DNA of 64,000 nt from contig JAEWRE010000016.1 of assembly GCA_023460235.1 (NCBI GenBank), forward strand, positions 1 to 64,000, given 5' to 3'. The translations under genes and the position numbers were made by a program. The DNA comes from Bacillota bacterium. Its GTDB lineage: Bacteria; Bacillota; Clostridia; TANB77; CAG-465. Shown here one piece after another: positions 20,828 to 30,148 of the stretch (the first letter of the stretch is position 1; each line of letters starts with the position of its first letter). Below the pieces are notes generated by a model that worked only from the letters and a program-made list of their open reading frames with translations, was not told where the DNA came from and did not search any database.

Positions 20828-20863
20828 TTGACATATAATATTATATGGTGTATAATATTATAT
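20828..20863 (+). promoter_or_regulatory. Promoter and probable operator of the PadR operon
   Basis: TTGACA (20828-20833) and TATAAT (20851-20856) have a 17-bp spacer. The 13-mer TATAATATTATAT occurs twice, at 20834-20846 (in the spacer) and 20851-20863 (over the -10). Each copy lies in a self-complementary ATATAATATTATAT-like palindrome. Two palindromes 17 bp apart, about one and a half helical turns, make a good candidate operator for the PadR protein encoded next. Confidence 0.65.
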
Positions 20864-20880
20864 ATAAGGGAGAGATGCAT

Positions 20881-21201
20881 ATGTTATTTAATGTAAGTTC
20901 GTCTTTACTAGACGCATTAGTACTATCTGCACTTGAAATTGAAGATACATATGGATATAAGATAACACAAAGTGTAAGATCAGCTATTGAAATATCTGAA
21001 TCAACATTATATCCTGTGCTCAGAAGACTTCAAAAGGATGATCTTGTAGATGCTTATGATAAAGAGTATCAAGGTAGGAACAGAAGATATTATAAAATTA
21101 CTGATAAAGGAAAAAATCAATTATCAGTTTATAGGGAAGAATGGAAACTATATAAGAAGAGGATAGATAACGTATTTTCGGGAGGGATATTTAATGAATA
21201 A
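20881..21201 (+). CDS. PadR family transcriptional regulator
   Basis: The 106-residue winged-helix protein has LDALVLSALEIEDTYGYKI, the recognition helix region ISESTLYPVLRRLQKDDLV, the wing GRNRRYYKITDKG and a short C-terminal dimer helix. The ATG at 20881 is ten bases after AAGGG; an ATG at 20875 is too close. It overlaps the next gene by 8 bases, so the two are co-translated. In Firmicutes this class sits with DUF1700 and DUF4097 genes and represses its own envelope-stress operon. Confidence 0.92.
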   Translation: MLFNVSSSLLDALVLSALEIEDTYGYKITQSVRSAIEISESTLYPVLRRLQKDDLVDAYDKEYQGRNRRYYKITDKGKNQLSVYREEWKLYKKRIDNVFSGGIFNE

Positions 21202-21790
21202 GGAGCAATTTCTAAAGGAATTAGAAGAATTTCTTTTAACACTTCCTGCAGATGAAAGAAAATCTGCAATAAAATATTATGATGAATATTTTGAGGAAGC
21301 AGGTGAAGAAAATGAACAAGCAATTATTACAGAGCTTGGTTCACCTAGAAAAATAGCTGATGGAATATTAAAAGAAAGTAATACAAAATTAGAAGCAAAT
21401 AATTCACAAGAGAGTAATAATACTAAAAATTATAATTCAAATAAACAAAACAATATTGGAATTTGGATTGTTTTAATAATTGTAGGAATTTTCTTTTTAC
21501 CAGTAATTTTCCCAATATTAATAACTATACTTTGTGTATGTTTTGCACTTCTTGTTAGCGGTATTGCTATATTTTTTGGAGGTTTAGTAACTTCAATTAT
21601 GGGTATTACTATGATATTTACTTCACCAGCGATAGGAATTTTAACCTCTGGAGTAGGTTTAATTTTAGTAGGAACAGGAATAATACTTTCAATTGCAATA
21701 TTTAATGTATTAGTAAAAGCTTTTCCAGCAATGATTAGAGGAATAGTGAATTTAATTCAAAGAGTTTTTAATACTGGGGGTGTAAGATAA
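21194..21790 (+). CDS. DUF1700 (HAAS-domain) membrane protein
   Basis: The 198-residue protein starts with MNKEQFLKELEEFLLTLPAD and YYDEYFEEAGEENEQAI, the cytoplasmic HAAS-type helical domain. A linker follows, then three to four membrane segments in residues 90-190. It lies between padR and a DUF4097 gene, overlapping both at ATG/TAA junctions. The family is thought to sense or transmit envelope state together with PadR; its exact activity is unknown. Confidence 0.88.
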   Translation: MNKEQFLKELEEFLLTLPADERKSAIKYYDEYFEEAGEENEQAIITELGSPRKIADGILKESNTKLEANNSQESNNTKNYNSNKQNNIGIWIVLIIVGIFFLPVIFPILITILCVCFALLVSGIAIFFGGLVTSIMGITMIFTSPAIGILTSGVGLILVGTGIILSIAIFNVLVKAFPAMIRGIVNLIQRVFNTGGVR

Positions 21791-22578
21791 TGAATAGTTT
21801 TTCAAAAAGTTTAGTTACATTTGCTGTAGTCATTTCTATAATAGGTATTGCTATGTTAATAGCTGGCATTATACTAGGAGCAAAGTTAGGTGATATTAGT
21901 GATATGAAAAATAAAACTGTAGCGATAAATGAAATATATGAAAACATAGATAAATTATCTATTAATTTAAAATATGGAGATATTAAAATAAAAAGAGGAG
22001 ATACTTTTAAAATCGAAGGTAATGTTCCAGAAAAGATTTCACTTGAAACCGAAGTTAAAAATGGAGAATGGATTATAAAAGACAATAATAAAAAAATTAT
22101 TTCTTTATTTGATTTCAATTTTAATTCTAATTTTAATGGAGAATATGAAGTTACAATATATATACCTGAAAATGAACTTGATAAAATAAATATAGATATT
22201 GGTGCTTGCAATCTAAATATTGAAGATCTTAATGCAAAAGATATATATATTAATGTTGGTGCAGGAAGTGTAGGAGTAAATAATCTAACTTCAAATTATA
22301 GTAGTATAGAGTGTGGTGCAGGTAAAATTGATATTAAGAAGGCTACATTAAGTAAAGCTGATATAAGTTGTGGAGTTGGAAAGATAGACTTAACAATATT
22401 AGGAAAACAATCAGATTATGGGTATGATGTAAATACAGGAATCGGTGAAGTAAAAGTTGGTGACAATACATATTCAGGTATGGGCAAAAATGAAAAAATT
22501 AAAAGTAGCAATAATGATAAAAAATTAAATATCGACTGTGGAATTGGAAGTATAGAAATAAATTTTGAGGAGGAATAA
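21790..22578 (+). CDS. DUF4097 family surface-exposed beta-helix protein
   Basis: The 262-residue protein has one N-terminal membrane segment (VTFAVVISIIGIAMLIAGI). About 200 residues of short beta repeats follow, in which D-I-x-x-G-x-G motifs recur (NVGAGSVGV, CGAGKIDI, CGVGKIDL, GIGEVKVG, CGIGSIEI). This is typical of DUF4097/DUF4098 putative adhesin-like proteins in PadR-DUF1700 operons. It starts at the last base of the preceding stop codon. Role outside the membrane is inferred. Confidence 0.88.
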   Translation: MNSFSKSLVTFAVVISIIGIAMLIAGIILGAKLGDISDMKNKTVAINEIYENIDKLSINLKYGDIKIKRGDTFKIEGNVPEKISLETEVKNGEWIIKDNNKKIISLFDFNFNSNFNGEYEVTIYIPENELDKINIDIGACNLNIEDLNAKDIYINVGAGSVGVNNLTSNYSSIECGAGKIDIKKATLSKADISCGVGKIDLTILGKQSDYGYDVNTGIGEVKVGDNTYSGMGKNEKIKSSNNDKKLNIDCGIGSIEINFEEE

Positions 22579-22581
22579 AAA

Positions 22582-22767
22582 ATGAATAATAAAAGATTAT
22601 ATAAGTCACATTCAAATAAAATGATTTGTGGAGTATGTGGAGGTATTGCAGAGTATTTAAACATTGACGCTACAGTTGTAAGATTACTTTGGATATTATT
22701 TTCTTGTTTAGGTGGATCAGGATTACTTGCATATATTATTGTTGCTATAGTAATGCCTAACGAATAA
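22582..22767 (+). CDS. PspC domain protein
   Basis: The 61-residue protein has the PspC core: KMICGVCGGIAEYLNIDATV, then one hydrophobic segment (LWILFSCLGGSGLLAYIIVAIV). PspC proteins sit in the membrane and take part in envelope-stress responses. It is the last gene of the PadR operon, 3 bases after the DUF4097 gene with AGGAGG overlapping its end. Confidence 0.92.
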   Translation: MNNKRLYKSHSNKMICGVCGGIAEYLNIDATVVRLLWILFSCLGGSGLLAYIIVAIVMPNE

Positions 22768-22811
22768 AAACTAAATTTAAAAATTATTATTTTAAAAAGA
22801 TGTATATAGAT

Positions 22812-22843
22812 AGGGTAACTGTATTTAAAAATATAGTTATCCT
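22812..22843 (+). terminator. Terminator of the PadR operon
   Basis: AGGGTAACTGTA pairs with TATAGTTATCCT (G-T and one mismatch) and is followed by TTTTT. Confidence 0.75.
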
Positions 22844-22895
22844 TTTTGCTTGAATATATGTTCTTTTTTTGATATAATTTCTTTAAGGTGATACT

Positions 22896-24959
22896 ATGGA
22901 AAAAAATATTGACTATCTTGATACTAACGTTCAATATATAAAAGGTGTTGGACCAGCTAAATCTGCATTGTTAAATAAATTAGAATTATATAAAATAAAA
23001 GATTTACTGGAATATTATCCAAGATCGTATGAGGATAGAACAAAGCTACTTAAAATATCTGAATTTATTCCAGGAGAGAATGCTTTATTTATTGCTACTG
23101 TAAATGATAGTATAAGAGTTCAAAGAATAAGAAAGAATTTAAATATAAGTACAACATTTGCAAGTGATGATACAGGAGAGTGTAAACTCACATTTTTTAA
23201 TCAAATATATATAAAAGATAGACTAAAAGTCGATAATTTATATTTATTCTTTGGCAAGGTTTCGCTTGATAGAGGTGGATTTAATATAGATAATCCAGAT
23301 ATCTATAATATTACTGATTTAGATAAAATTCAAGGCATATACCCTATATATACTCTTACTAGCGGTATTACACAAAATTATTTATTTAAATTGATTACAC
23401 AGGTGTATGAACAAAAGCCCTTAGTGACTGATATATTTGATTCAGACTTTAGGAAGAAGTATAATCTTTGTGAAATAAACTATGCCATGCAAAATGTTCA
23501 TTTTCCGAAAGATTTTAGAACAGTAGATATTGCTAGAAATAGAATAATATTTGAAGAGTTATTTTTACTTCAATTAGCTCTTATGTCAATAAAGAATAGA
23601 AGCTTAAATGAAGAAAAAGTAAATAAATTTAAAGATGTAGATTGTACACCATTTTTAGAATTAATTCCATTTAAATTAACTGGTGCGCAAAAAAGAGTAG
23701 TAGAAGAAGTAAGACATGATTTGACTAGTGATAAAATAATGAACCGACTTGTTCAAGGTGATGTTGGTAGTGGTAAGACTATGGTTGCAGCAATATCAAT
23801 GTATATAGCTATAAAAAATGATTATCAAGCGGCACTTATGGTACCTACCACTATACTTGCAAATCAGCATTATGATGAATTAAGTAAATATTTTGAAAAG
23901 CTAGGCATTAAATGTGATATTATAACATCTAGTACAACTAAGAAAAATAAAGGAATTATAATTGAAAAATTAAAGAATAAAGAAATAGATATAATTATTG
24001 GAACTCATTCTTTAATTGAAGATAATATAGAATTTAATAATTTAGGGCTTGTTATAACAGATGAACAACATAGATTTGGAGTTAAGCAAAGAATAAAGCT
24101 TACAAATAAAGGAAATACTGTAGATACTTTAGTTATGACAGCAACACCAATTCCAAGAACTCTTGCAATAATGCTCTATGGGGATCTTGATATATCTATT
24201 ATTGATGAACTACCACCTGGAAGAACTCCAGTAAAAACTTATGCAGTAACTGATAGCTACGATGAAAGGGTTAATAATTTTATAAAAAAACAGATTAAAG
24301 AGGGAAGACAGGTATATGTTGTTTGTCCACTTGTTGAGGATAACGAAGAATCTGATTTAAAATCTGTACAAGAAGTTTATGAAAAATATAAAAACGAAAT
24401 ATTTAGTGAATTTGAAGTTGGCTATTTACATGGAAAGATGAAGAATAAAGAAAAAGATGAAATCATGAATAAATTTAAAGATAATCAGATAAATATTCTA
24501 ATTTCAACAACAGTTATAGAAGTTGGAATTAGTGTAAGTAATGCTACAATTATGATTATTGAAAATGCCGATAGATTTGGTCTTGCTGCACTTCATCAAT
24601 TAAGAGGTAGGGTAGGAAGAGGAAGTTATGAATCGTATTGTATACTTAAGAGTAACAATAAATCAGAGAAATCAAGGCAAAGGCTTAAGATAATGGAAAA
24701 AAGTAATAATGGTTTTGAAATTGCTGAAAAAGATTTAGAACTTAGAGGACCTGGTGATTTCTTTGGAATAAGACAATCAGGTCTACCAGAATTTAAACTT
24801 GCTAATTTATTAAAAGATATACAAATATTAAAGAATGCTCAAGAAGCAGCAAAGTCAGTTATATATAATGATAAAAATTTAGAAAAAGAAGAAAATATAA
24901 AAATAAAGAAAGTAATTATAGAAAAATTTGGAGAACAGATTAAAACTATAGGAACATAA
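22896..24959 (+). CDS. recG: ATP-dependent DNA helicase RecG
   Basis: The 687-residue protein has the N-terminal wedge/OB domain (YIKGVGPAKSALLNKL, YYPRSYEDRT), then superfamily 2 helicase motifs: VQGDVGSGKTMVA near residue 285, TDEQHRFGVKQR near 388, MTATPIPRTLAI near 412, STTVIEVGISV near 535 and HQLRGRVGRG near 565. It regresses stalled forks and unwinds Holliday junctions. The start follows AAGGTGA. Confidence 0.97.
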   Translation: MEKNIDYLDTNVQYIKGVGPAKSALLNKLELYKIKDLLEYYPRSYEDRTKLLKISEFIPGENALFIATVNDSIRVQRIRKNLNISTTFASDDTGECKLTFFNQIYIKDRLKVDNLYLFFGKVSLDRGGFNIDNPDIYNITDLDKIQGIYPIYTLTSGITQNYLFKLITQVYEQKPLVTDIFDSDFRKKYNLCEINYAMQNVHFPKDFRTVDIARNRIIFEELFLLQLALMSIKNRSLNEEKVNKFKDVDCTPFLELIPFKLTGAQKRVVEEVRHDLTSDKIMNRLVQGDVGSGKTMVAAISMYIAIKNDYQAALMVPTTILANQHYDELSKYFEKLGIKCDIITSSTTKKNKGIIIEKLKNKEIDIIIGTHSLIEDNIEFNNLGLVITDEQHRFGVKQRIKLTNKGNTVDTLVMTATPIPRTLAIMLYGDLDISIIDELPPGRTPVKTYAVTDSYDERVNNFIKKQIKEGRQVYVVCPLVEDNEESDLKSVQEVYEKYKNEIFSEFEVGYLHGKMKNKEKDEIMNKFKDNQINILISTTVIEVGISVSNATIMIIENADRFGLAALHQLRGRVGRGSYESYCILKSNNKSEKSRQRLKIMEKSNNGFEIAEKDLELRGPGDFFGIRQSGLPEFKLANLLKDIQILKNAQEAAKSVIYNDKNLEKEENIKIKKVIIEKFGEQIKTIGT

Positions 24960-24972
24960 TATAATAAATAAA

Positions 24973-24999
24973 AAACCTGCTAAATTATTTGGCAGGTTT
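24973..24999. terminator. Bidirectional terminator
   Basis: A 12-bp stem (AAACCTGCTAAA / TTTGGCAGGTTT, one G-T pair) with a 3-nt loop lies between convergent recG and the membrane-protein gene. Confidence 0.88.
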
Positions 25000-25004
25000 T
25001 ATGT

Positions 25005-25580
25005 TTATACTATTCTTGAACTAATTAAATTTCCTATTGCAAGTAGTGATAAAAGAAAGAAAAATAATAGTGAAAAAGTAAAAAGGCTTGATATAAAAGC
25101 ATTTGAGTATGATAGATTTTCTGGTCTTTCATCTATCTTTAAGTCATTTTCTTCCATACTACTTCTTGTGTTTATTTTAAATAACTTTCTAAAGGTTTTT
25201 CTAAAAAATCCGCTAACTCTATAATAATTTATATTTACTGTAAAATAAGAAAAAGCTTGCAATATTATTCCAATAATAATATAGATTACAGATAAGGTTA
25301 AAATGGATGTTATATCTGAATTATTTGAAGAACTTATTTTCAAAAATTCATTAAAATAAATATTTATAATATCTATATTTAAAATTCTGGTAATAGTAAA
25401 ATACCAAGCAAGTAATACAAACATAAAGATAAATACCATTAGAAAAGATGGGATAATTAGATATTTTGTTTCATACTTATACTTTGTCATAAAAAATAAT
25501 ATAGTCTTTATGATTGTACAAGTAAAGACAAATAATATTAATATGAATAATACAATTAATAAAAATATAAAAAATCCCAT
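25005..25580 (-). CDS. Small multi-pass membrane protein, function unknown
   Basis: The 191-residue protein has about four or five hydrophobic segments: residues 3-28, 45-68, 92-118 and 160-185. A basic loop before the last one contains GFFRKTFRKLFKI. No catalytic motif is visible and I recognise no family. It begins 10 bp after a GT4 gene on the same strand, so the two form an operon. A role with the glycolipid enzyme, for example in the same membrane, is only suggested by position. Confidence 0.7.
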   Translation of the reverse strand: MGFFIFLLIVLFILILFVFTCTIIKTILFFMTKYKYETKYLIIPSFLMVFIFMFVLLAWYFTITRILNIDIINIYFNEFLKISSSNNSDITSILTLSVIYIIIGIILQAFSYFTVNINYYRVSGFFRKTFRKLFKINTRSSMEENDLKIDERPENLSYSNAFISSLFTFSLLFFFLLSLLAIGNLISSRIV

Positions 25581-25590
25581 TACATAACCT

Positions 25591-26877
25591 CTATTTCTTT
25601 AATCTAGTTAGTTTTAATAAACTATTAGTTATCTTTATATATATATTCTGATTTTGTTTTTTTACTTCATCTTTTGAAGTAAAATCTTTCTTTATTTTGT
25701 AATTTTCAATAATTTCTTTGTATATCATTTCAAGTTTATCGCCAAATTCTTCTGAAGAGTATTGTTCAGCAGTTATGTAGGCATTTTCAATTATTTTTTC
25801 TTTTAGTGTATCGTTAGTAAGTACAGACATGATTGCTTTTGAAAATTCAGAATCATGTTTTACTAATATACCATTTTTCCCACTTTCAATAAATTCAGAA
25901 AGATTAGGAGCGTATTTAGCAACAACAGGTATCTTTGATGCCATAGCTTCTATGAAAGTTAAGCCTTGCGTTTCAGTAAGGGAAGCATTAACAAATACAT
26001 CACTTATATTATAATATTTTGGAACATCAACCCATGGAATTTTACCTGTAAAAATTACTTTATCTGAAATATTAAGTTTTTTTGCTAGATCTTGAAGTGG
26101 TTCCTTTGAAGGGCCATCACCAACAAGAAGGAATTTTGAGTTTGGCATATTTTCAAAGAAAGATGGTAAATTATTCATTATTACATCTATACTTTTTTCT
26201 TCTCCAATTCTTCCTAAAAATAAAATTATCTTTTCATCTTTTTTTATTCCAAGAGATGCTCTTAACTTTTCTCTGTCTTCATCGGTAAAGTTTTCTCTTG
26301 CAAATGGTTTTGTATCTATTCCAGTAGGTACTACATATATTGGTTTATTTTTTATCTTACATTTATACTTTAAGTATTTTTCAGTTTTCTTTGAAGGAGT
26401 TATTATACATTCAGCCTTAGTAACAAAGTTTTTTGATATTGTACGTGCAAATCTTTTTGGATAGATATTTCTAGTTCCTTTTATTGGAATAATGTAATGT
26501 ATATAATCTTCCCACATTGTATGATAAGTATGTATAAATGGAATATTAAACTTTCTTGATATTATTTTACCAAAAAGACCGATTGAGAATTCAGATTGAG
26601 TATGTACTACGTCAATACCAATTTCTTTTATCTTTTTTGCTACTTCTCGAGAATAAAATGTTGCTAATCTATGTTTGTATTGTCTTGCAACAAGTAGTGG
26701 CATACTAGTTAGCATATATAAATTTTGATTTTCATTTGGGCTAATAGTAGACTTTGAAGGTGCAAATACATATACCTCATGTCCACGTTTTTTCATTTCT
26801 TGTTCTAACATGTTGATTGAAGTGACAACGCCACTTATAACTGGATTGTATGAATCCGTAAAAATACCTATTTTCAT
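25591..26877 (-). CDS. GT4 glycosyltransferase, probable diacylglycerol glucosyltransferase
   Basis: The 428-residue GT-B enzyme begins MKIGIFTDSYNPVISGVVTS, the start typical of 1,2-diacylglycerol 3-glucosyltransferases (MGS/LafA type) and related mannosyltransferases. It has the HTYHTMWEDYIHY stretch near residue 118, LFLGRIGEEKS near 218 and the E-x7-E motif ASLTETQGLTFIEAMA near 300. Such enzymes add a hexose to membrane diacylglycerol to make glycolipids and lipoteichoic acid anchors. The start follows AAGGAG. It heads an operon with the small membrane protein. Confidence 0.85.
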   Translation of the reverse strand: MKIGIFTDSYNPVISGVVTSINMLEQEMKKRGHEVYVFAPSKSTISPNENQNLYMLTSMPLLVARQYKHRLATFYSREVAKKIKEIGIDVVHTQSEFSIGLFGKIISRKFNIPFIHTYHTMWEDYIHYIIPIKGTRNIYPKRFARTISKNFVTKAECIITPSKKTEKYLKYKCKIKNKPIYVVPTGIDTKPFARENFTDEDREKLRASLGIKKDEKIILFLGRIGEEKSIDVIMNNLPSFFENMPNSKFLLVGDGPSKEPLQDLAKKLNISDKVIFTGKIPWVDVPKYYNISDVFVNASLTETQGLTFIEAMASKIPVVAKYAPNLSEFIESGKNGILVKHDSEFSKAIMSVLTNDTLKEKIIENAYITAEQYSSEEFGDKLEMIYKEIIENYKIKKDFTSKDEVKKQNQNIYIKITNSLLKLTRLKK

Positions 26878-26926
26878 AAAATTACACTCCTTAATACGCT
26901 TCGGTATTATTTTTACAATTATTTGT

Positions 26927-26955
26927 ATTATATATTAAAAAATAATAAAAGTCAA
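26927..26955 (-). promoter_or_regulatory. Promoter of the GT4 operon
   Basis: On the minus strand TTGACT (26955-26950) and TATAAT (26932-26927) have a 17-bp spacer. Confidence 0.7.
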
Positions 26956-27066
26956 GAATAGCAAAATACAGCAAATTTTTTATTTATTATGATTTATTAT
27001 ATATTATAAGGAATAATAAAGATATTTATTAAATATTACAAATATATGTAATATAAATTACACACC

Positions 27067-27105
27067 ATTATAACATTGGAAAAATCATACAAAATGTGTT
27101 ATAAT
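27067..27105 (+). promoter_or_regulatory. Promoter framed by an inverted repeat
   Basis: The right arm (TGTTATAAT, 27097-27105) contains the -10 TATAAT. The left arm (ATTATAACA, 27067-27075) abuts the -35-like TTGGAA (27076-27081, 18-bp spacer). The arms are perfect 9-bp complements 21 bp apart. This would suit an operator covering the promoter of the large surface protein gene. Confidence 0.5.
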
Positions 27106-27166
27106 ATATATGTATAGAGTTGATATCTTTATAATTATTTAACGTATATTTTTAGGAGGTTGTGAA

Positions 27167-29947
27167 GTGAAAAAAAAAGGTATATCTTTAATCGTACTAA
27201 TTATAACAATTATAGTTATAATTATTCTTGCAGGAGCCGTAATACTTAATTTAAGTAGAAATAATCCAATAGATTCTGCAAAAAAAGCAAAATTTTTAAA
27301 TGATATAGATACATTTAAAAGTGAATTGTCATTATACGAATTAGATAAAATGGCAAATACAGATGGAAATTATGATCCTAAATTGCTAAATGCAGATAAG
27401 GACAATCTATTTGATGGAAGCACAGAAGCTGTTCCAGGCAAAAATATGACAGATGTTATAGAATCAATGAAAAACACAGGATACGAAAATAAGCTTGAAA
27501 TAGTAGCCGGAGAATTGGTTTATGTTGGCGACAGCGAAAAAGAATCATCATGGTGTGATGGAGTAATAGAATCAAAAGATTTTAAAATAGATTTAACAGT
27601 AATACCAGATGTAACTAGTCTAAATGGAACAATAACTCTTACAGGAGCTTTTGTTGATCCAAATAAAATAGAGTATTATAGAATATATATTTCAGAAACA
27701 AGTGGAAACTATCCAGATACATTTATCAAAGAAATAAAACAAACAAGCGCAACTGTCACTTTTAGTATAACAGAGGGAATAGAAGCAAATAAAACATACT
27801 ATATAAAAGCTGTTGTCAAAATGAATAATGTTGCAGATACAAGAGAAAAGGAAGTAAAAGTAGTATCGAATGTAGATAATATAGCGCCAAATGCAGCACA
27901 AATTGCAATGCCAAGTTATTCAAATAATTTAACAATAACACCAATAGCAATAACATTAAGTGATAATGATGGTGGAAGTGGAGTAAATAAAACAGGAAGT
28001 AAATATGTGTTAGATAAAATATCAACAAATTATGTAGAAGGTGACTCAGTATGGGATACAGCCACAGTATTTAATCCGGTAGATTTTGTAGGGAATGTAG
28101 CAACAATAGCTGTTGAAGCACCAAATGATGGAGAATACTATTTACATGTATTAACAGTAGATGGTGCAGGAAATAAAAAATCGGCAACATCAGGGAAAAT
28201 TGTTGTTGATACAATTGTACCGAATGAACCGTCAATTTCAATTCCAAGTAATGCAGCGACAAGCAATATACAGGCAACAGTAACAATGAGTGATAATACA
28301 AATGGAAGTGGACTTGATTTAACAAATTGTAAATATATATATTCAACAGTTTCAACACCATATGGCGATACAGATAATATATGGAATACAGCAACAGTAT
28401 TTACAAATGCTACACAGACAATTACAGTTACATCAAGTACAAATGAAGTATATTATTTACATGTACTGTTAGTGGATAAAGCTGGGAATAGAAGAGAAGT
28501 ATTATCAAGTGGAGTAACAACAAACACTGATGTACCAGTAGCACCAGTTATAACAGGAACAATAGCAAGTAATACATGGACAAATAGCAGTGTAACGTTA
28601 ACTGTAAATGAAGTTGTATCAGCTGGAATAGTGAGATATGAGTATAATGTGAATGACGGATCTTGGCAAACATATAATAGTACAAATAAAATAGTTGTAT
28701 CAACTGAAGGTACAATATATATAAAGGCAAGAGCAGTAAATAATGTTGGAACAAATGGAGCAATAAGCATAGGATATGTAGTAAGAATAGATAAAGTAGC
28801 TCCTACAATTACTGCATCAAGTGGAGGAAGTACAGCAAATAGTGTAACAATAGTGTCATCTGCTAGTGACAGTGGAAGTGGAATAAATAATGGAAGTTAT
28901 CAATATTCACTTGATAATGGTTCAACATGGACAGGAAATATAGGCTCATATTACTACACATTCAATAATATAGCTACAGGAACATATAATTGCAAAGTAA
29001 GGGTATCTGATAATGCAGGAAATAGCACAACGTCAAATACGGTTTCAATAACTGCAATAGAATTTCCTCAATCAAATGCTCCAGGTACAGAAGCAAGTCC
29101 TGGCACACCTAAAACAGAAAATACCACAATAAATGGAAAGACACCTACATATAATAATCCAGTTATACCAGCAGGATTTAGTCCAGTAGACACTTCAAAT
29201 GCTAGTTGGAATTTATCAAATGGGATCCCACAAGGATGGAATGATGGATTAGTTATACAAGATACTTATGGTAACCAATTTGTATGGGTACCAGTAGATG
29301 GTGTAAGTGTTCCATATGCTAAATGGTGCACAAATGGAAAGTCATATGCATATACAAATGAAGGTACTATGCCAAGTGGTTATAGTGAAAGTAATATAAC
29401 AAGTAAATATAAAGGATTTTATATAGCAAGATTTGAAGCAAGTTCAAATGGTGGAAAAGCAGCAAGTAAAATAGGAAGTTCATGGACATACGTAACTTAC
29501 TATAATGCAAAAAGTTATTCAGATAATATGGCAACAAATTATGGATACAACACAACACTCATAGGAACAACTTTAATTACTGGCATACAATGGGATACAG
29601 TAATTAAATGGGTACAAAATGCAGGATTTAATGTTGAAGATAGTATAGCTTGGGGAAATTATTTTGACGCAGAATTTTCATATATATATCCAACACCTGG
29701 TATTAAATCATATATTTCAACTGCAATAATGTACACAGGATCAACACCAAGAAATAGTGCAAAAAATATATATGATATGGCAGGAAATATGCAAGAATGG
29801 TCAAATGAGACTTATTCAAGTGACTATGTAATGCGTGGAGGACAATTTGGAAATCATGGAAATGTTGGAGCATCTAACCGTGATTCGATGTCTGGAGCTC
29901 TTAGTTATGGGCATGTTGGCTTCCGTCCAATGCTATATATAAAATAA
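27167..29947 (+). CDS. Large surface protein: pilin-like N-terminus, Ig/FN3-like repeats, C-terminal FGE-like (CLec) domain
   Basis: The protein has 926 residues. The N-terminus KKKGISLIVLIITIIVIIIL resembles a prepilin leader plus hydrophobic helix, but without the usual Glu5. Residues ~150-235 are fibronectin III-like. Four beta-sandwich repeats of about 90-110 residues begin near 234, 345, 454 and 540, each introduced by a D-x-x-x-P-like linker; the first two are clearly homologous (YYLHVLTVDGAGNK / YYLHVLLVDKAGNR). Residues ~640-926 are a formylglycine-generating-enzyme-like fold: FVWVPVDG, GFYIARFEAS, IYDMAGNMQEWSNE, RGG and a final GFRPMLYIK. This fold is the usual display scaffold of diversity-generating retroelements; no reverse transcriptase is in the window. 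The start is GTG after AGGAGG. Confidence 0.85.
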   Translation: MKKKGISLIVLIITIIVIIILAGAVILNLSRNNPIDSAKKAKFLNDIDTFKSELSLYELDKMANTDGNYDPKLLNADKDNLFDGSTEAVPGKNMTDVIESMKNTGYENKLEIVAGELVYVGDSEKESSWCDGVIESKDFKIDLTVIPDVTSLNGTITLTGAFVDPNKIEYYRIYISETSGNYPDTFIKEIKQTSATVTFSITEGIEANKTYYIKAVVKMNNVADTREKEVKVVSNVDNIAPNAAQIAMPSYSNNLTITPIAITLSDNDGGSGVNKTGSKYVLDKISTNYVEGDSVWDTATVFNPVDFVGNVATIAVEAPNDGEYYLHVLTVDGAGNKKSATSGKIVVDTIVPNEPSISIPSNAATSNIQATVTMSDNTNGSGLDLTNCKYIYSTVSTPYGDTDNIWNTATVFTNATQTITVTSSTNEVYYLHVLLVDKAGNRREVLSSGVTTNTDVPVAPVITGTIASNTWTNSSVTLTVNEVVSAGIVRYEYNVNDGSWQTYNSTNKIVVSTEGTIYIKARAVNNVGTNGAISIGYVVRIDKVAPTITASSGGSTANSVTIVSSASDSGSGINNGSYQYSLDNGSTWTGNIGSYYYTFNNIATGTYNCKVRVSDNAGNSTTSNTVSITAIEFPQSNAPGTEASPGTPKTENTTINGKTPTYNNPVIPAGFSPVDTSNASWNLSNGIPQGWNDGLVIQDTYGNQFVWVPVDGVSVPYAKWCTNGKSYAYTNEGTMPSGYSESNITSKYKGFYIARFEASSNGGKAASKIGSSWTYVTYYNAKSYSDNMATNYGYNTTLIGTTLITGIQWDTVIKWVQNAGFNVEDSIAWGNYFDAEFSYIYPTPGIKSYISTAIMYTGSTPRNSAKNIYDMAGNMQEWSNETYSSDYVMRGGQFGNHGNVGASNRDSMSGALSYGHVGFRPMLYIK

Positions 29948-29995
29948 AACTGAATTTAAATTATAATAAACTAAAATAGTATAAATATTTTAATT

Positions 29996-30049
29996 ATTTC
30001 CCTTAAAGTAATTCTCAAAAAAAGAGATGAAAAATGCTTTAAGGGAAAT
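29996..30049 (+). terminator. Rho-independent terminator with long loop
   Basis: The 13-bp perfect stem ATTTCCCTTAAAG / CTTTAAGGGAAAT is followed by T residues. A small TCTC-A7-GAGA hairpin lies within the loop. Confidence 0.75.
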
Positions 30050-30148
30050 TTTTAGTGTAAAATTTAATCTACAAGTATAATATTAGGTCTTTACTATGTT
30101 TTAAAAATGATATATAATAAACTTGAAATTATTAAGGAGGTTTTGAAA

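Noticed and set aside
27067..27105. Invertible promoter (phase switch)
   Set aside because: The arms are 9 bp and only 21 bp apart, too short for known invertases, and no recombinase gene is near. An operator is more likely.
27692..29558. Several long minus-strand frames inside the surface protein gene
   Set aside because: They are Leu/Tyr-rich shadows caused by the biased codon use of the repeat-rich gene, without ribosome sites.
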